A stretch of DNA of 64,000 nt from Granulosicoccus sp964449565 (GCA_964449565.1 CAYUZB010000001.1:1-64000), one strand, 5' to 3'. Shown: positions 26,629 to 36,181, counted from the first letter of the stretch. Notes: generated by a model from the sequence alone, not told the origin. Translations and numbers: made by a program.

Positions 26629-27153
26629 TCAGCTTCCAACAATAGCAATATGATTGTCCCACGAACTGTCAGTATCAGATTTTCGATGTAGAACCGAAAG
26701 GTGGACTCCAGTTGAAGAAAATACATGAAGACCGGAAGACGCCGTGACAAAGAAATAGTTGTCGTAAGCAGCAACACCGCTGCAATCATCAAGATGATGC
26801 ACTGCGATTATCTCACCGTCTGATGCGTTCCAGAAAACGATGGCGCCACCTTTGGCAGATGTTGTCGCCACAGTCCTGCCATAAGGATCAACACTTATGG
26901 ATGTCACGTAGTTATTCAGCAACAAGCTGGCTAGCGGTGAATCCCAAAGTTGAAAATCCCCATTATTACGCAGGCAACCTACTAGTGGGGGTGTATCCTC
27001 CAATGCACCTTGATACTGACCTGCAAAATAGCAGTCTCCTGTTATCGACAATGTCATATGTCTTATCGACATACGCTGTAAGGAATCCGGTAATTTGCGT
27101 TGTGCCAATTGATCTCCCGAACGCATATTTAAATTAGACAGCGACGAGCACAT
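26629..27153 (-). pseudogene. Remnant (C-terminal half) of a DUF1513 protein
   Basis: 174 codons matching the C-terminal half of DUF1513 proteins, which are beta-propeller-like and normally about 350 residues, often next to imelysin/iron-peroxidase genes. Landmarks: LSIRHM-type segment (MSIRHMTLSITGDCYFAGQY), FQLWDSPLASLLLNNYVTSI, TSAKGGAIVFWNA, and the terminal SSWDNHI. The N-terminal half and any signal peptide are absent. Just upstream a different frame reads RPETGYFRF then stops, resembling the family's HPDTGR segment, so a frameshift or deletion broke the gene. Iron-uptake partner genes are not present nearby. The family assignment is from memory of its motifs. Confidence 0.6.
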
Positions 27154-27384
27154 TACTAGAACCGAAAATAACCTGTTTCTGGACGGGCTCTAGCTAATAC
27201 TAATCAGACTTATCCAGTTGTATCTCAAAGAGCATTTAGTGTCTAACATCGATGGACTACAGCAATCTTTCACAGATACTCGATAGATTGAATATTGTCT
27301 GAATTAGCGTGACTCGACATGTATTTCTACCCTGATTCATGAGTTACCCTATAAAAATCTTCACCAACTAACTACAAAGACTCC

Positions 27385-27990
27385 ATGAAACTCTATGGCG
27401 ATGGCCTATCCGGCAACTGTTACAAGATCAAGCTACTGATGTCATTTCTCGACACGCCTCATGAATGGGTGCATGTCGACGTCACCCAGGCCGAAACCCG
27501 TACACCGGAATTCATAGCCCTCAACGCCAATGCGAAGATCCCGGTACTGGTCCTGGATGACGGAAATACACTAAACGAGTCCAACGCGATTCTGAATTAC
27601 CTGGCCAGAGACTCGGCCTATATACCAAGCGACCCGCTCGACCATGCGCGTATGTTGAGCTGGCAGTTCTTCGAACAATACAGTCATGAGCCGTATATCG
27701 CTGTGGCCCGTTTTATCAATGTTTATCTCGGTATGCCGCCCGATAGAGCCGATGAATACGCTTCGAAGCAGGAAGGTGGAAACAAGGCTTTGCAAGTCAT
27801 GGAAGATACGCTTCTAACACAACCTTACCTTGTGGGTGACTCACTGACTCTGGCTGATATCAGTTTGTTCGCGTATACACATGTTGCAGAAGAAGGCGGA
27901 TTCGACCTCGAAGCCTACCCATCTGTAAAAGCATGGTTAACGCGAGTCTGCGAGCACCCGGGATTTGTCCCAATGCAATCAACGGCTTAA
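27385..27990 (+). CDS. Glutathione S-transferase
   Basis: 201 residues, full length for a cytosolic GST. The thioredoxin-like N-terminal domain begins MKLYGDGLSGNCYK, with a candidate catalytic Ser9, then the cis-Pro AKIPVL and glutathione-binding ESNAI at about residue 65. The helical C-terminal domain contains LVGDSLTLADISLFAY, the N-capping/hydrophobic staple motif. It conjugates or reduces with glutathione; the substrate is unknown. It is divergent from the DUF1513 remnant and monocistronic. Confidence 0.92.
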   Translation: MKLYGDGLSGNCYKIKLLMSFLDTPHEWVHVDVTQAETRTPEFIALNANAKIPVLVLDDGNTLNESNAILNYLARDSAYIPSDPLDHARMLSWQFFEQYSHEPYIAVARFINVYLGMPPDRADEYASKQEGGNKALQVMEDTLLTQPYLVGDSLTLADISLFAYTHVAEEGGFDLEAYPSVKAWLTRVCEHPGFVPMQSTA

Positions 27991-28180
27991 GCTTGGGCCT
28001 TTCATTTAACTGTGCATTCACACCATTAAACAGCGGATATTCACGTAGCTGCGCCTTTACAAGATAATGCGCATGCACACGCCGGTGTGAAGTTGTTGTC
28101 TTTCAAAAGTGAGCAACAAACTTCAACCGGCGCTACTGAAACAGCTGTTGATTTCGATCAGAGTTACTGTTCGATCAGAG

Positions 28181-28693
28181 CTACTGGTTGTTACGGTCAC
28201 CTCGATCAGTGTTTTTTCCGCCTCGCTTACCCCCACGCTCACCGCGCTCTTCACGGCGCTGTTTGCGCACCTCATCAAACCCTGCACCTTCCTCATCAGA
28301 GACAACACCATCGCCATTGACATCGAGCTGAGCCTCTACTGCATCACGTCGGGATTCCCGAGCAGCGCGACGTTCAGCACGTGATAGCTCTCCGTCACCA
28401 TCGGCGTCAAACGTTTGCAGCCGATCAGCCCTGCCCAGCTCACGAGCGGCCATGCGTTCCTCTTTCGATAACTCGCCATCTCCATCAGTGTCAAATTGAG
28501 TGATCATTTCAGCTCGCTTCAAATCTTGTGCAGCAGTTACTTCCGCAGCTGAGATAATCCCGTCACCATTCGTGTCGACCAGTGTCAACCCAGAGGCTGC
28601 GAAAGCATTGAAAGCCATCAATACGCCGAGGGCTAGGGGTGCGATTACAGTTGCATTGGTTCGCTTACTGTTTTTCAATTGTTTAACTGTCAT
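28181..28693 (-). CDS. Secreted EF-hand protein with four canonical loops
   Basis: About 170 residues from the ATG at 28693, which follows AGG at normal spacing and starts the signal peptide directly (MTVKQLKNSKRT..., cleavage after AFA). ATGs at 28708 and 28726 are alternatives. The mature protein has four EF-hand loops with Glu at position 12: DTNGDGIISAAE, DTDGDGELSKEE, DADGDGELSRAE, DVNGDGVVSDEE. The C-terminus is Arg/Gly-rich (RREERGERGGKRGG). It should bind Ca outside the inner membrane. It lies 140 bp downstream of the response-regulator gene on the same strand, so it may be cotranscribed with, or regulated by, the two-component system. Confidence 0.85.
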   Translation of the reverse strand: MTVKQLKNSKRTNATVIAPLALGVLMAFNAFAASGLTLVDTNGDGIISAAEVTAAQDLKRAEMITQFDTDGDGELSKEERMAARELGRADRLQTFDADGDGELSRAERRAARESRRDAVEAQLDVNGDGVVSDEEGAGFDEVRKQRREERGERGGKRGGKNTDRGDRNNQ

Positions 28694-28833
28694 GTGTTTA
28701 CCTGTCATATTAGTGAAGTTTCGCATTCAGAGCACACCCGCTTGCACCATGGCCGCTCTGCCTGAACAGATAATCGGCCGCAATTGTGCAACAACTGTGG
28801 CAAAACACGTCAGAAACTGAGGAATCGCGATAC

Positions 28834-29511
28834 TCAACTGATCTCTACCATATCGAATTTGTAGCCAATACCGTAAACAGAATGTACGAATTCGTAATTG
28901 CGCGTTAGTGACTCGAGTTTCTGCCGAAGTTTCTTTACGTGGCTGTCGATAGTACGGTCGCTAACGACACGGTTGTCGGAATAGATTCTTGCCATAAGCT
29001 GACCACGATTGAATATTTGACCCGGACTATTACTCATGACTTTCAACAGGCGCAATTCAACGGCTGTGAGCTCAATGGACTCACCATGCACCGTGACGCG
29101 TGCCGTTGTTTCGTCCACAAGAAAATCATTCGAAGTAACTGTGACCATCTCATTCTGACTTCTACGCAACACTGCTTTGACCCTGGCAACGACCTCTCGC
29201 GGGCTGTACGGTTTGCAGATATAATCATCAGCGCCAATCTCAAGCCCTAACAAACGATCGATTTCTTCAACCCGAGCCGTCAACATGATGATGGGCATTG
29301 AAGACTGCTTACGCACTTCACGACAGATAGATATGCCATCAACACCTGGAAGCATAAGATCCAGAAGGACAAGATCAGGTGTCGTTTTCAGGATTCCGTC
29401 TAGCGCACTGATTCCATCAACGTATAGGGCTGTGTCATATCCCGCCTGCAACAGGTAGCCTTCAAGCACCTTGGCCAACTTGGCTTCATCTTCCACTATT
29501 GCAATTTTCAT
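28834..29511 (-). CDS. OmpR/BaeR-family response regulator
   Basis: 225 residues from the ATG at 29511. An upstream ATG at 29553 would add 14 residues and overlap the kinase gene further. The chosen start overlaps the kinase stop by 4 bases (ATGA), typical of translational coupling, and begins with the canonical MKIAIVEDEAKLAK. Receiver domain: acidic pocket EDE, phospho-acceptor Asp in LVLLDLMLPGVDG (about residue 51), Thr in LTARVEEID and Lys in CKPYSP. The C-terminal winged helix (LTAVELRLLKVMSNSPG, SDRTIDSHVKKLRQKL) binds DNA. The closest relatives by motif are BaeR/CarR-type regulators. Targets are unknown. Confidence 0.93.
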   Translation of the reverse strand: MKIAIVEDEAKLAKVLEGYLLQAGYDTALYVDGISALDGILKTTPDLVLLDLMLPGVDGISICREVRKQSSMPIIMLTARVEEIDRLLGLEIGADDYICKPYSPREVVARVKAVLRRSQNEMVTVTSNDFLVDETTARVTVHGESIELTAVELRLLKVMSNSPGQIFNRGQLMARIYSDNRVVSDRTIDSHVKKLRQKLESLTRNYEFVHSVYGIGYKFDMVEIS

Positions 29512-30962
29512 GTTGCAACACCCCTCACGAGCAGCAATTGCAATGAGATACACAGACCACCCAGCTTCGAATGCTCGGCTGCGATAACACCTTGGTGCGC
29601 GTAAATAATTTTTTTCGCAATTGCCAAACCCAGACCAGAACCACCAGATTCTCTACTGCGTGATTGTTCCGTTCGATACAAAGATTCAAAAATATGAGGT
29701 AATTGCTCATCCATAACACCTGGTGCCGAGTCTTCCCAATTGAGCTTCAGATATCTTTCATCAGACGACAATGAAATTTCAATCTTGCCGCCTGCATTGG
29801 TATAACGAATAGAATTCTGCAAAAGATTATCGAACAGCTGCCCCAGACGTTGCACGTCGCCCATTGTTTGCGTTGTAGCTGCCGTATTATCAAGTTGCAC
29901 CTCAATCCTCTTCTCATCCAGCATTTGTTGAGCAGCAGACAATCTCGACCGCAACAATTCATTGATATCAAGCTCGATCATTTGGTAATTGAGAGATCCG
30001 ACATCCATCAAACTCAATTCATGCAGATCATTTATCAAATGGCTCAAACGCAGCGTTTCTCCGTGCAAGGATGCAATGGAAGTTACATCGATTTTTTTTA
30101 TCCCATCTTGCATCGCTTCTATCTCACCCTGCAGTACAGCAACAGGTGTTCGAAGTTCGTGGGAAATTTCCGCAAACGACTGTTGCCGAGCCGTCAGATT
30201 TTCTTCAAGCGTAAAGGCGAGCTGATTGACATCTCGCCCCAGCTCACCAAGCTCGTCACGACGATCCAAAGCCACTCGATGAGCAAAGTTGCCACGACTG
30301 ATATCACTAACAGCGCGTTGAATCCCGACTATCGGTTTGACCAAGCGCGAACTCATGAAAATAGCCAGAATCGCAGAGACCAATACCATCGCTAAAGCCG
30401 CAAGCGCATAACTTCTGTTTTGTTGAGCTGCAAATACCTTGTCAAGTTCATCCGTTAATCCATTGCGCAAGGCAACTCCGATATAAGCAACAGTGACTTC
30501 ATCCACGAGGACCGGGCGCCAAACCATTTTTTCGGGCAATCGACTTGGTCCAATCAGGATTTGTTTGTCAGTACCGGCCAGAATCAAACGAGGTTGACGA
30601 GGTGGTCCGCGACCAGTTCTACCAGGTGGTGGTGACTCGTCGTCATTGATTAAGGTTCTTCTCTGCGGCCCATGCTCCGACGCTCTATTGTCGTGCCTTC
30701 GGCGATTCGAGCCTCGTGCGGGGAATTGTTGATTTAAGGAGCGCCATTGCTTTCGATTGGAAATCAATAAGCCCCAGCCCCCAGTCGCGCGGTATTCATC
30801 ACTGAGCTCTTCAACGACCGAGTCCAGTTTCTGCGCTTCGACACTATTGAGATAGCCCAGGAAACCGCGATTGAAACTCCAACTATTCAACACATACATC
30901 AGCGCGATAAGCAAAGCGCTGACTAGAAGCAAACTGATAAAAAATTGGTATTTCAAACGCAT
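29508..30962 (-). CDS. Membrane sensor histidine kinase (BaeS-like)
   Basis: 484 residues. Helix 1 is at about residues 8-28 and helix 2 at about 185-205, enclosing a periplasmic domain of about 155 residues that carries an unusual Arg/Pro-rich loop (NRRRHDNRAS ... PPPGRTGRGPPRQ). A HAMP domain follows (SSRLVKPIVGIQ, RRDELGELGRDVN), then the H-box FAEISHELRTPVA with the phospho-acceptor His. The N box is NLLQNSIRYTNAGG, and the GSGLGLAIAKKI G2 box completes the ATPase domain. It phosphorylates the coupled regulator. The periplasmic ligand is unknown; its neighbours suggest a cation, possibly Ca. Confidence 0.93.
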   Translation of the reverse strand: MRLKYQFFISLLLVSALLIALMYVLNSWSFNRGFLGYLNSVEAQKLDSVVEELSDEYRATGGWGLLISNRKQWRSLNQQFPARGSNRRRHDNRASEHGPQRRTLINDDESPPPGRTGRGPPRQPRLILAGTDKQILIGPSRLPEKMVWRPVLVDEVTVAYIGVALRNGLTDELDKVFAAQQNRSYALAALAMVLVSAILAIFMSSRLVKPIVGIQRAVSDISRGNFAHRVALDRRDELGELGRDVNQLAFTLEENLTARQQSFAEISHELRTPVAVLQGEIEAMQDGIKKIDVTSIASLHGETLRLSHLINDLHELSLMDVGSLNYQMIELDINELLRSRLSAAQQMLDEKRIEVQLDNTAATTQTMGDVQRLGQLFDNLLQNSIRYTNAGGKIEISLSSDERYLKLNWEDSAPGVMDEQLPHIFESLYRTEQSRSRESGGSGLGLAIAKKIIYAHQGVIAAEHSKLGGLCISLQLLLVRGVAT

Positions 30963-31121
30963 GGCGACTTCCTATGTACCCTATTAGCGCTTGAATGTTT
31001 CAGAGAATGAACCAATTTCATAGTATTTGCACAATTCAAACAGGGTGACGAGACACTCTTCGCACGATTCAACGCGTCAATTGGTAGAAATTAATTGCTC
31101 AGATTGCTTTTTTACACGAGC

Positions 31122-32021
31122 CTATGAATCCAGCCATTTATGCGCAACTTCGTTAATCGTTACAACCGCAGAATTCTTCAACTTGCGCTCAAGAGATATG
31201 GCGAAATAATTTTCAGTGACGCCCCCCGCCACACCTATCAAACTCGCGTTGTACATATGCTCGATTTCCTCGGCTATGGCAGACGGAGCAGGAAAGATAC
31301 CAGTACCCGCTTCACCAAATACTTTCAATAAGGCTCCATCATCAAACTCAGCCACTACTCGCGGGACAATACCCATATTCTCAAGCCATGCATCCAGTTC
31401 TCGTCGGATAACGTTGTCCTGGCGAGGCAACAAAAACGGCGCATCGGCTAAAGACTCTGGAAATCGTTTGGTATATTTCCTGGCTTGCTTCTTTTGTACA
31501 AACCATCCCATCTCACTACTACCAAGTGAATGATTGTATGCCTTTACACCAAGACCGGAAGGCAAGGGCTTGTTCGACAACACCATATCCATTCTGTGCA
31601 AGGCAAGTTCAGCCAACAATGATTCAAGGCTTCCTTCCTGGCATACAAGACGTACTGGGGAATCCATTGATAACACTGGCTCAAGAACCCGAAACGCGAT
31701 CAGCTTGGGTATCGAATCCACAACTCCGATATTGACCAGAATCGATGAATCCGGTTGCTTCTCGTTGACCTGTTGCGCCAGCTCTGCACCGATCGAAAAT
31801 ATTTCGTCAGCATAGTGCTTGACCATCTGACCGGTATCCGAGAGTTCAAGGCCGCGCCCGACACGATGAAACAGAGGCTCCCCAACTGCTTGTTCAAGTA
31901 GTTTTATCTGCCCGCTGATAGTCTGCGGCGTCAAGTTGAGTTGCCTGGATGCCAGTGCAATGCTTCCTTCTCTGGCAACCGTCCAGAAATAAAGCAAATG
32001 ATTGTAATTAAGATGGCGCAC
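31122..32021 (-). CDS. nhaR: LysR-family activator NhaR
   Basis: 299 residues, typical NhaR size. The helix-turn-helix is at the N-terminus (MRHLNYNHLLYFWTVAREGS, then LNLTPQTISGQIKLLE), which is the NhaR signature, followed by the LysR effector-binding domain. In enterobacteria NhaR activates nhaA in response to Na. Here nhaA is truncated (33200-33466) and does not adjoin directly; instead a Na/Ca exchanger gene lies immediately upstream on the same strand with a 70-bp gap. The regulator may now act on the exchanger or on an nhaA elsewhere. Confidence 0.9.
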   Translation of the reverse strand: MRHLNYNHLLYFWTVAREGSIALASRQLNLTPQTISGQIKLLEQAVGEPLFHRVGRGLELSDTGQMVKHYADEIFSIGAELAQQVNEKQPDSSILVNIGVVDSIPKLIAFRVLEPVLSMDSPVRLVCQEGSLESLLAELALHRMDMVLSNKPLPSGLGVKAYNHSLGSSEMGWFVQKKQARKYTKRFPESLADAPFLLPRQDNVIRRELDAWLENMGIVPRVVAEFDDGALLKVFGEAGTGIFPAPSAIAEEIEHMYNASLIGVAGGVTENYFAISLERKLKNSAVVTINEVAHKWLDS

Positions 32022-32091
32022 ACGTCTCCTCTTCAGTCGAGTCAGCTGTGAAGCGTCGGTGAATCAACGCAGGCAGTACAAGCCATTTTTA

Positions 32092-33015
32092 TCAACTCAT
32101 CAGTAGCAATACCACATAAACAAAGTAACTTACGATCAGCGCGATACCTGATAAACGGTTGTAATAACCCGGCTTTGTGCCAACCGCAAAAATGAACAAT
32201 GACAGACCAGCGAAAAAGCCGATCGTCAGGAAATCAATTTCAATATGGCGGAGCGGTGCTACCAATGCACTCAAACCCAGCACCATGCCGATATTCAGGA
32301 TATTTGATCCAACAACATTGCCAACAGCGAGACTCGTTTCTCTTCGAACGACAGCGACAACCGTTGCCGCTATCTCGGGCAAGCTGGTACCCAGAGCCGT
32401 TACGGTCAGGGCAACGATGGTTTCTGACAAGCCAAATTGCTTGGCAAAACCAAGCCCTCCCCAAATCAAGGATTCAGCACCTACAACCAGTGCAACTATG
32501 CCACCGACCGTCAGAACTGTTGTCTGAAGCGTACTGCGCAGAACACCCTCGTCTGATTCATCTTCTACAGATTGCACCGAAGAGCTGGACCTGAAGGCGA
32601 ATGCAAAGCTCAGAAACATACCCAGTAAAAGGATCACACCCTCCGACCGAGTAACGGTCCCATCACGCAACAATACAACCGCAACTATCGTCAACATGAG
32701 CGCTGCCAATAGCTGTTGACGAAGCAAACGTTCCACAATCAGTTTCGAAACCAGAGCCGCTATCCCTAGCACGACAGCGCTGTTGATGATATTCGAGCCT
32801 ACAACATTACCCGCTGCCAAGGCTCCATGACCCTGTATTGCAGAACCGAGACTGACAAACAACTCTGGAGCACTGGTTCCCAGCGACACCAGCAATAATC
32901 CGATGATCGCCTTTGGCAATTGAATTCTTGAGCCGATGTCGGTGACACCATCAAGCAACCAGTCACCACCTTTGTACAAGAGAAGACAACCCACAATCAA
33001 TGCTAAGTAAATCAC
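32092..33015 (-). CDS. CaCA-family calcium/sodium antiporter (YrbG type)
   Basis: 307 residues with about ten hydrophobic segments in two homologous halves. Both carry the alpha-repeat signature: LVSLGTSAPELFVSLGSAIQG with GNVVGSNIINSAVVLG in the first half, and VTALGTSLPEIAATVVAV with GNVVGSNILNIGMVLG in the second. The conserved Glu in TSAPE and TSLPE is the cation ligand. The family exchanges Ca for Na or H across the inner membrane. It is divergent from the truncated nhaA (184 bp) and probably cotranscribed with nhaR. Confidence 0.93.
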   Translation of the reverse strand: MIYLALIVGCLLLYKGGDWLLDGVTDIGSRIQLPKAIIGLLLVSLGTSAPELFVSLGSAIQGHGALAAGNVVGSNIINSAVVLGIAALVSKLIVERLLRQQLLAALMLTIVAVVLLRDGTVTRSEGVILLLGMFLSFAFAFRSSSSVQSVEDESDEGVLRSTLQTTVLTVGGIVALVVGAESLIWGGLGFAKQFGLSETIVALTVTALGTSLPEIAATVVAVVRRETSLAVGNVVGSNILNIGMVLGLSALVAPLRHIEIDFLTIGFFAGLSLFIFAVGTKPGYYNRLSGIALIVSYFVYVVLLLMS

Positions 33016-33199
33016 TTTTCAGTTTTCATCAACAGGTCAAGGAAAGGGAACAGCATGGCAACATCATGAAGATTCGGATAGTCGTTTTTCTCAAAGCAAT
33101 ACTTCGAATATTCCGAACAGTTGGATAGTATAATACGTCTTTACCGAGCTTGGTGCCTGCCGATAAGATTGAAATCTTTACATTCAGACTACAACTGAC

Positions 33200-33466
33200 G
33201 TGCCAAGAAACACTATCAAACGCTTTACACAACTCGAGTCAGCCGCGGGCATTTTGTTATTCGCAGCTGCAGCCCTGTCTATGCAGGTTGCCAACTCACC
33301 GCTAGCGAATCTGATGACAGAGGTGTTGAACACGCGCGCCTCAGTAATCATCGGCTCACTTGCCATCGACAAATCAGACTTGCTGTGGATAAACGACGGC
33401 TTGATGGCCGTGTTTTTTTTACTCGTGGGGCTGGAACTCAAACGTGAGGTTATGGACCGAGATTAA
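33200..33466 (+). pseudogene. nhaA: Truncated Na/H antiporter NhaA (N-terminal fragment)
   Basis: 88 codons from a GTG start. The sequence is a good NhaA N-terminus: LESAAGILLFAAAALSMQVAN, then LLWINDGLMAVFFLLVGLELK with KREVM, after which the frame ends at ...MDRD. Full NhaA has about 390-420 residues and twelve helices; here only helices I-II and the start of the following loop remain. No later NhaA segment is recognisable in any frame up to 33982, so about 300 residues have been lost by deletion rather than by a simple frameshift. It cannot transport. nhaR is still present 1.2 kb away. Confidence 0.85.
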
Positions 33467-33982
33467 GATCAGGCTGGCGTGAGCCAATCCAAACCTTTGG
33501 AATCATGCGCAATTTGAAAAAGAAATTGTTAATGAAAGAAAAATCAGGGTCTGTCGGTGCAAGAAATACATGATGACAATTTAGCGACACGTTTTTTTAC
33601 ATGTATGAAATATAATTATCAAGTCCGTATCCTGAGACCCGAAACGCAATAATGCTACAAATAGCTTAAACACCCTAAAACAAGTGGTTTCTCGTCAAAT
33701 TCATAGATAAATTTGTACGGTTTCAGACACCCTTATTGGCAGGACGGCAACTGCTCAGCGCCTGATAAATCCAGTAATGACAATAGTTTGCCGCCCCAGA
33801 CCGTTTGTCATCACCCCTGCCAAGCGCGTAACATTGCTACCGAAAGCCACGGCATTCACTTGTGGGCATTGGCACGAGGCCACATATACCAAATGTAGTT
33901 CATGCTCGCTATCGGTTAACTAGCTACTCAAGCTATAGCCAGTCGGCAGCACTCATCTTTTTTAATTACTAGGAGACATTCG
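33467..33982. other. Intergenic stretch after the nhaA fragment
   Basis: 516 AT-rich bases. A short frame at 33713-33898 has no resemblance to NhaA or any family I know. A good ribosome binding site (AGGAG, about 33971) precedes the DUF937 gene. No other feature was recognised. Confidence 0.5.
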
Positions 33983-35227
33983 ATGTCATTCAATATTATC
34001 GATTTAGTCAAGGATCAAATCAGTGATCAGATGATGGGCCAGATAGGAGGTCTTGTAGGAGGCGATAGCGCACAGACAAGCAGTGCTTTGGGCGGTGCCC
34101 TGCCTGGACTGTTAAGCGGTCTGACCAAATCTGCAGGATCAGCCGGTGGTGCTGGCGCGCTATTCGACGCAGTGCAGAAACAGGATGACGGCATGCTCGG
34201 AAATATGGGCGCACTGCTGGGCGGTAACGATTCAGCCAATGTCATCAATCAAGGCACATCAATGCTCGGCTCTCTGCTGGGTAACGGCGCGCTGGGCAAG
34301 CTAGCGGGTGTATTGACGGGCTTTTCCGGCTTGAACTCAAGAGGCAGCAGTTCCTTGATGGGTATTCTTGCGCCGATCGTCATCGGCGTCATCAAGAAGA
34401 AGGTCTTCGAAGGTGGCTTGAACGCCGGTGGTCTTGCAAGCCTGCTTGGTGATCAACAAAACAACATCAATGCTGCCATGCCACAAGGGTTTTCCAGCCA
34501 GCTCGAATCTTCAGGCTTTCTCAATAGCATTGCCGCTGAACCGATGGCAGCGATGTCTACACCTGACGTCAAGGTACCCAATGTCGACATGCCCGATGTC
34601 TCGGCACCATCGGGCGGGGGTTTCATGAAATGGTTGCTCCCACTCGCGGCTGTCGTGGTTCTCGGTTGGCTGGGAATGAAATTCTTTGGCAATCAGGGCG
34701 GCGATGCACTTGATGCGGCAAAAGGTGCAGCTGACACAGCCACAAGTACCGCGACTAATGCAGCGGAATCTGCAACCGGGGCAGTAAGCAATGCAGCCGA
34801 ATCAGCTACCAACGCTGCTAGTGGCGCTGTGGAATCTGTTGCCGGCGCGGCGGGCGGCCTGTCAGCAGAGGCTTTGGAAAAAGCCAAGGCGGCTATGCCT
34901 GAAGGTGTCAATTTCGATGAGCTCTCTGGCAATCTGAATGATGTGTTCGGTTCGACAACCGAAACCCTCTCGGGTATTACTGATGCAGAATCAGCAACTG
35001 CGGCGCTCCCTGCGCTGGAAGAAGTCTCTGGAAAGTTAGGTGGCCTGAATGATGTCATGGCGCGTCTTCCGGATGCAGCTAAAGGTCCTCTTCAATCTGT
35101 AGTGTCTGGCGGTCTTGGTAGTCTTCAGCCAGTTATCGACAAGGTTATGGGTCTGCCGGGTATCGGGCCCATCCTCGAGCCTGTCGTAGGTCCGATGGTA
35201 GAAATGCTTGGTGGCATGGCTGGCTAA
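33983..35227 (+). CDS. DUF937 (YidB-like) protein with membrane helix and Ala/Thr-rich helical region
   Basis: 414 residues. Residues 1-170 are a DUF937/YidB-type domain: NIIDLVKDQISDQMMGQIGG start, then Gly-rich repeats such as GALLGGND and GALGKLAGVLTGFSG. A single membrane helix is at about 214-232 (MKWLLPLAAVVVLGWLG). It is followed by a helical repeat region of the TATSTATNAAESATG type (about 250-290) made of 8- to 15-residue Ala/Thr/Ser units, then a C-terminal helical part. The function of DUF937 is unknown. Start: ATG with AGGAG 7 bases upstream. Convergent with murQ. Confidence 0.78.
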   Translation: MSFNIIDLVKDQISDQMMGQIGGLVGGDSAQTSSALGGALPGLLSGLTKSAGSAGGAGALFDAVQKQDDGMLGNMGALLGGNDSANVINQGTSMLGSLLGNGALGKLAGVLTGFSGLNSRGSSSLMGILAPIVIGVIKKKVFEGGLNAGGLASLLGDQQNNINAAMPQGFSSQLESSGFLNSIAAEPMAAMSTPDVKVPNVDMPDVSAPSGGGFMKWLLPLAAVVVLGWLGMKFFGNQGGDALDAAKGAADTATSTATNAAESATGAVSNAAESATNAASGAVESVAGAAGGLSAEALEKAKAAMPEGVNFDELSGNLNDVFGSTTETLSGITDAESATAALPALEEVSGKLGGLNDVMARLPDAAKGPLQSVVSGGLGSLQPVIDKVMGLPGIGPILEPVVGPMVEMLGGMAG

Positions 35228-35278
35228 TCACCAAGACAACTTCTGATGGCAGGCTTGGGTTCAATCCACCTGAGCTAT

Positions 35279-36181
35279 TCAAACGCCATCCAGTGATTCC
35301 ATCGCGGCTCTCAATGAGCCGCGATGTGTTTCCAGCCTGGCTTTTGCCGAGGCTTCCGTTTCACCCAAAGCGAGCAAAGCCGCGAGCTTTACCCAACCAT
35401 CAGCAGCCTCAACTGCACGTTTTGCTTCATCATCAAGAAGATCTGGCAACACGCCTTGCAGCAGTCGAATACGGCGCTTTTCCAGCTTGTTATTTACCGC
35501 AGCCATATCTACCATCAAATTGCCATAAGTACGGTTAAGCCTGATCATCAAGGTGGTACTGAAAATATTCAGAGCAATTTTCTGAGCAGTGCCTGCGGCC
35601 ATCCGTGTTGAACCGGCAAGCACCTCGGCACCACTGTCGAGATATACCGGGTACTCTGAGAGTTTCAGCAAGGTCGAATCCGCGTTATTCGCAATTCCTA
35701 TTGCTACAGATCCTGCTTTTTTCGCACAACTCAGCCATTCACAAGTCCAGCGTGATTCACCGCTAGCCGCAATCGCGAGTACGACATCATTCGATGTCAA
35801 TTCAGCGGCTGAAGCCTCGTCGTTTGCAGCTTCAATATCGTCCTCAACCCCTTCAACACTTTGTATCAATGCAGTACTGCCGCCAGCCATACGCAGCAAC
35901 AATCTTTCGTGTGGCCAGCCAAACGTTGGCCACATCTCCGCACCATCCTGCACAGCGAGGCGACCTGAGGCACCTGCACCAACCAGTATCAGACGACCTT
36001 GTCGGGAATGGGTCAAACGTTCAGCAGATGCTGCAACGGCCCGGTCGATATCAGCAATAGCCGCTGAAACCGCGCCCAAGGCACTGGACTGACTATCCAG
36101 TAAGACCTGTAGAATCGTAGCGTTATCTCGTAGGTCAAGATCAATCAGAGAGCGATCAATATATTCTGTTTGTTGAGTCAT
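35279..36181 (-). CDS. murQ: N-acetylmuramic acid 6-phosphate etherase (MurQ-like)
   Basis: 300 residues from the ATG at 36181 (a further ATG at 36202 adds seven residues). SIS-fold protein. The MurQ loop GAGTSGRL is GAGASGRL here, followed by the catalytic-Glu block AEMWPTFGWPHE, the SVEGVEDD and LTSNDVVLAIAASG stretches, and the ending LAGSTRMAAGTAQKIALN, YGNLMVDM, all in family order. MurQ cleaves the lactyl ether of MurNAc-6-phosphate during cell-wall recycling. Sequence divergence from E. coli MurQ is clear, so an aberrant substrate is possible. It is the last gene of the dpp operon, 62 bases after the VOC gene. Confidence 0.88.
   Translation of the reverse strand: MTQQTEYIDRSLIDLDLRDNATILQVLLDSQSSALGAVSAAIADIDRAVAASAERLTHSRQGRLILVGAGASGRLAVQDGAEMWPTFGWPHERLLLRMAGGSTALIQSVEGVEDDIEAANDEASAAELTSNDVVLAIAASGESRWTCEWLSCAKKAGSVAIGIANNADSTLLKLSEYPVYLDSGAEVLAGSTRMAAGTAQKIALNIFSTTLMIRLNRTYGNLMVDMAAVNNKLEKRRIRLLQGVLPDLLDDEAKRAVEAADGWVKLAALLALGETEASAKARLETHRGSLRAAMESLDGV

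Noticed and set aside
33713..33898. Possible continuation of nhaA after 33466
   Set aside because: The 61-codon frame shows no NhaA motif, and no other frame before 33983 does, so it is treated as intergenic.
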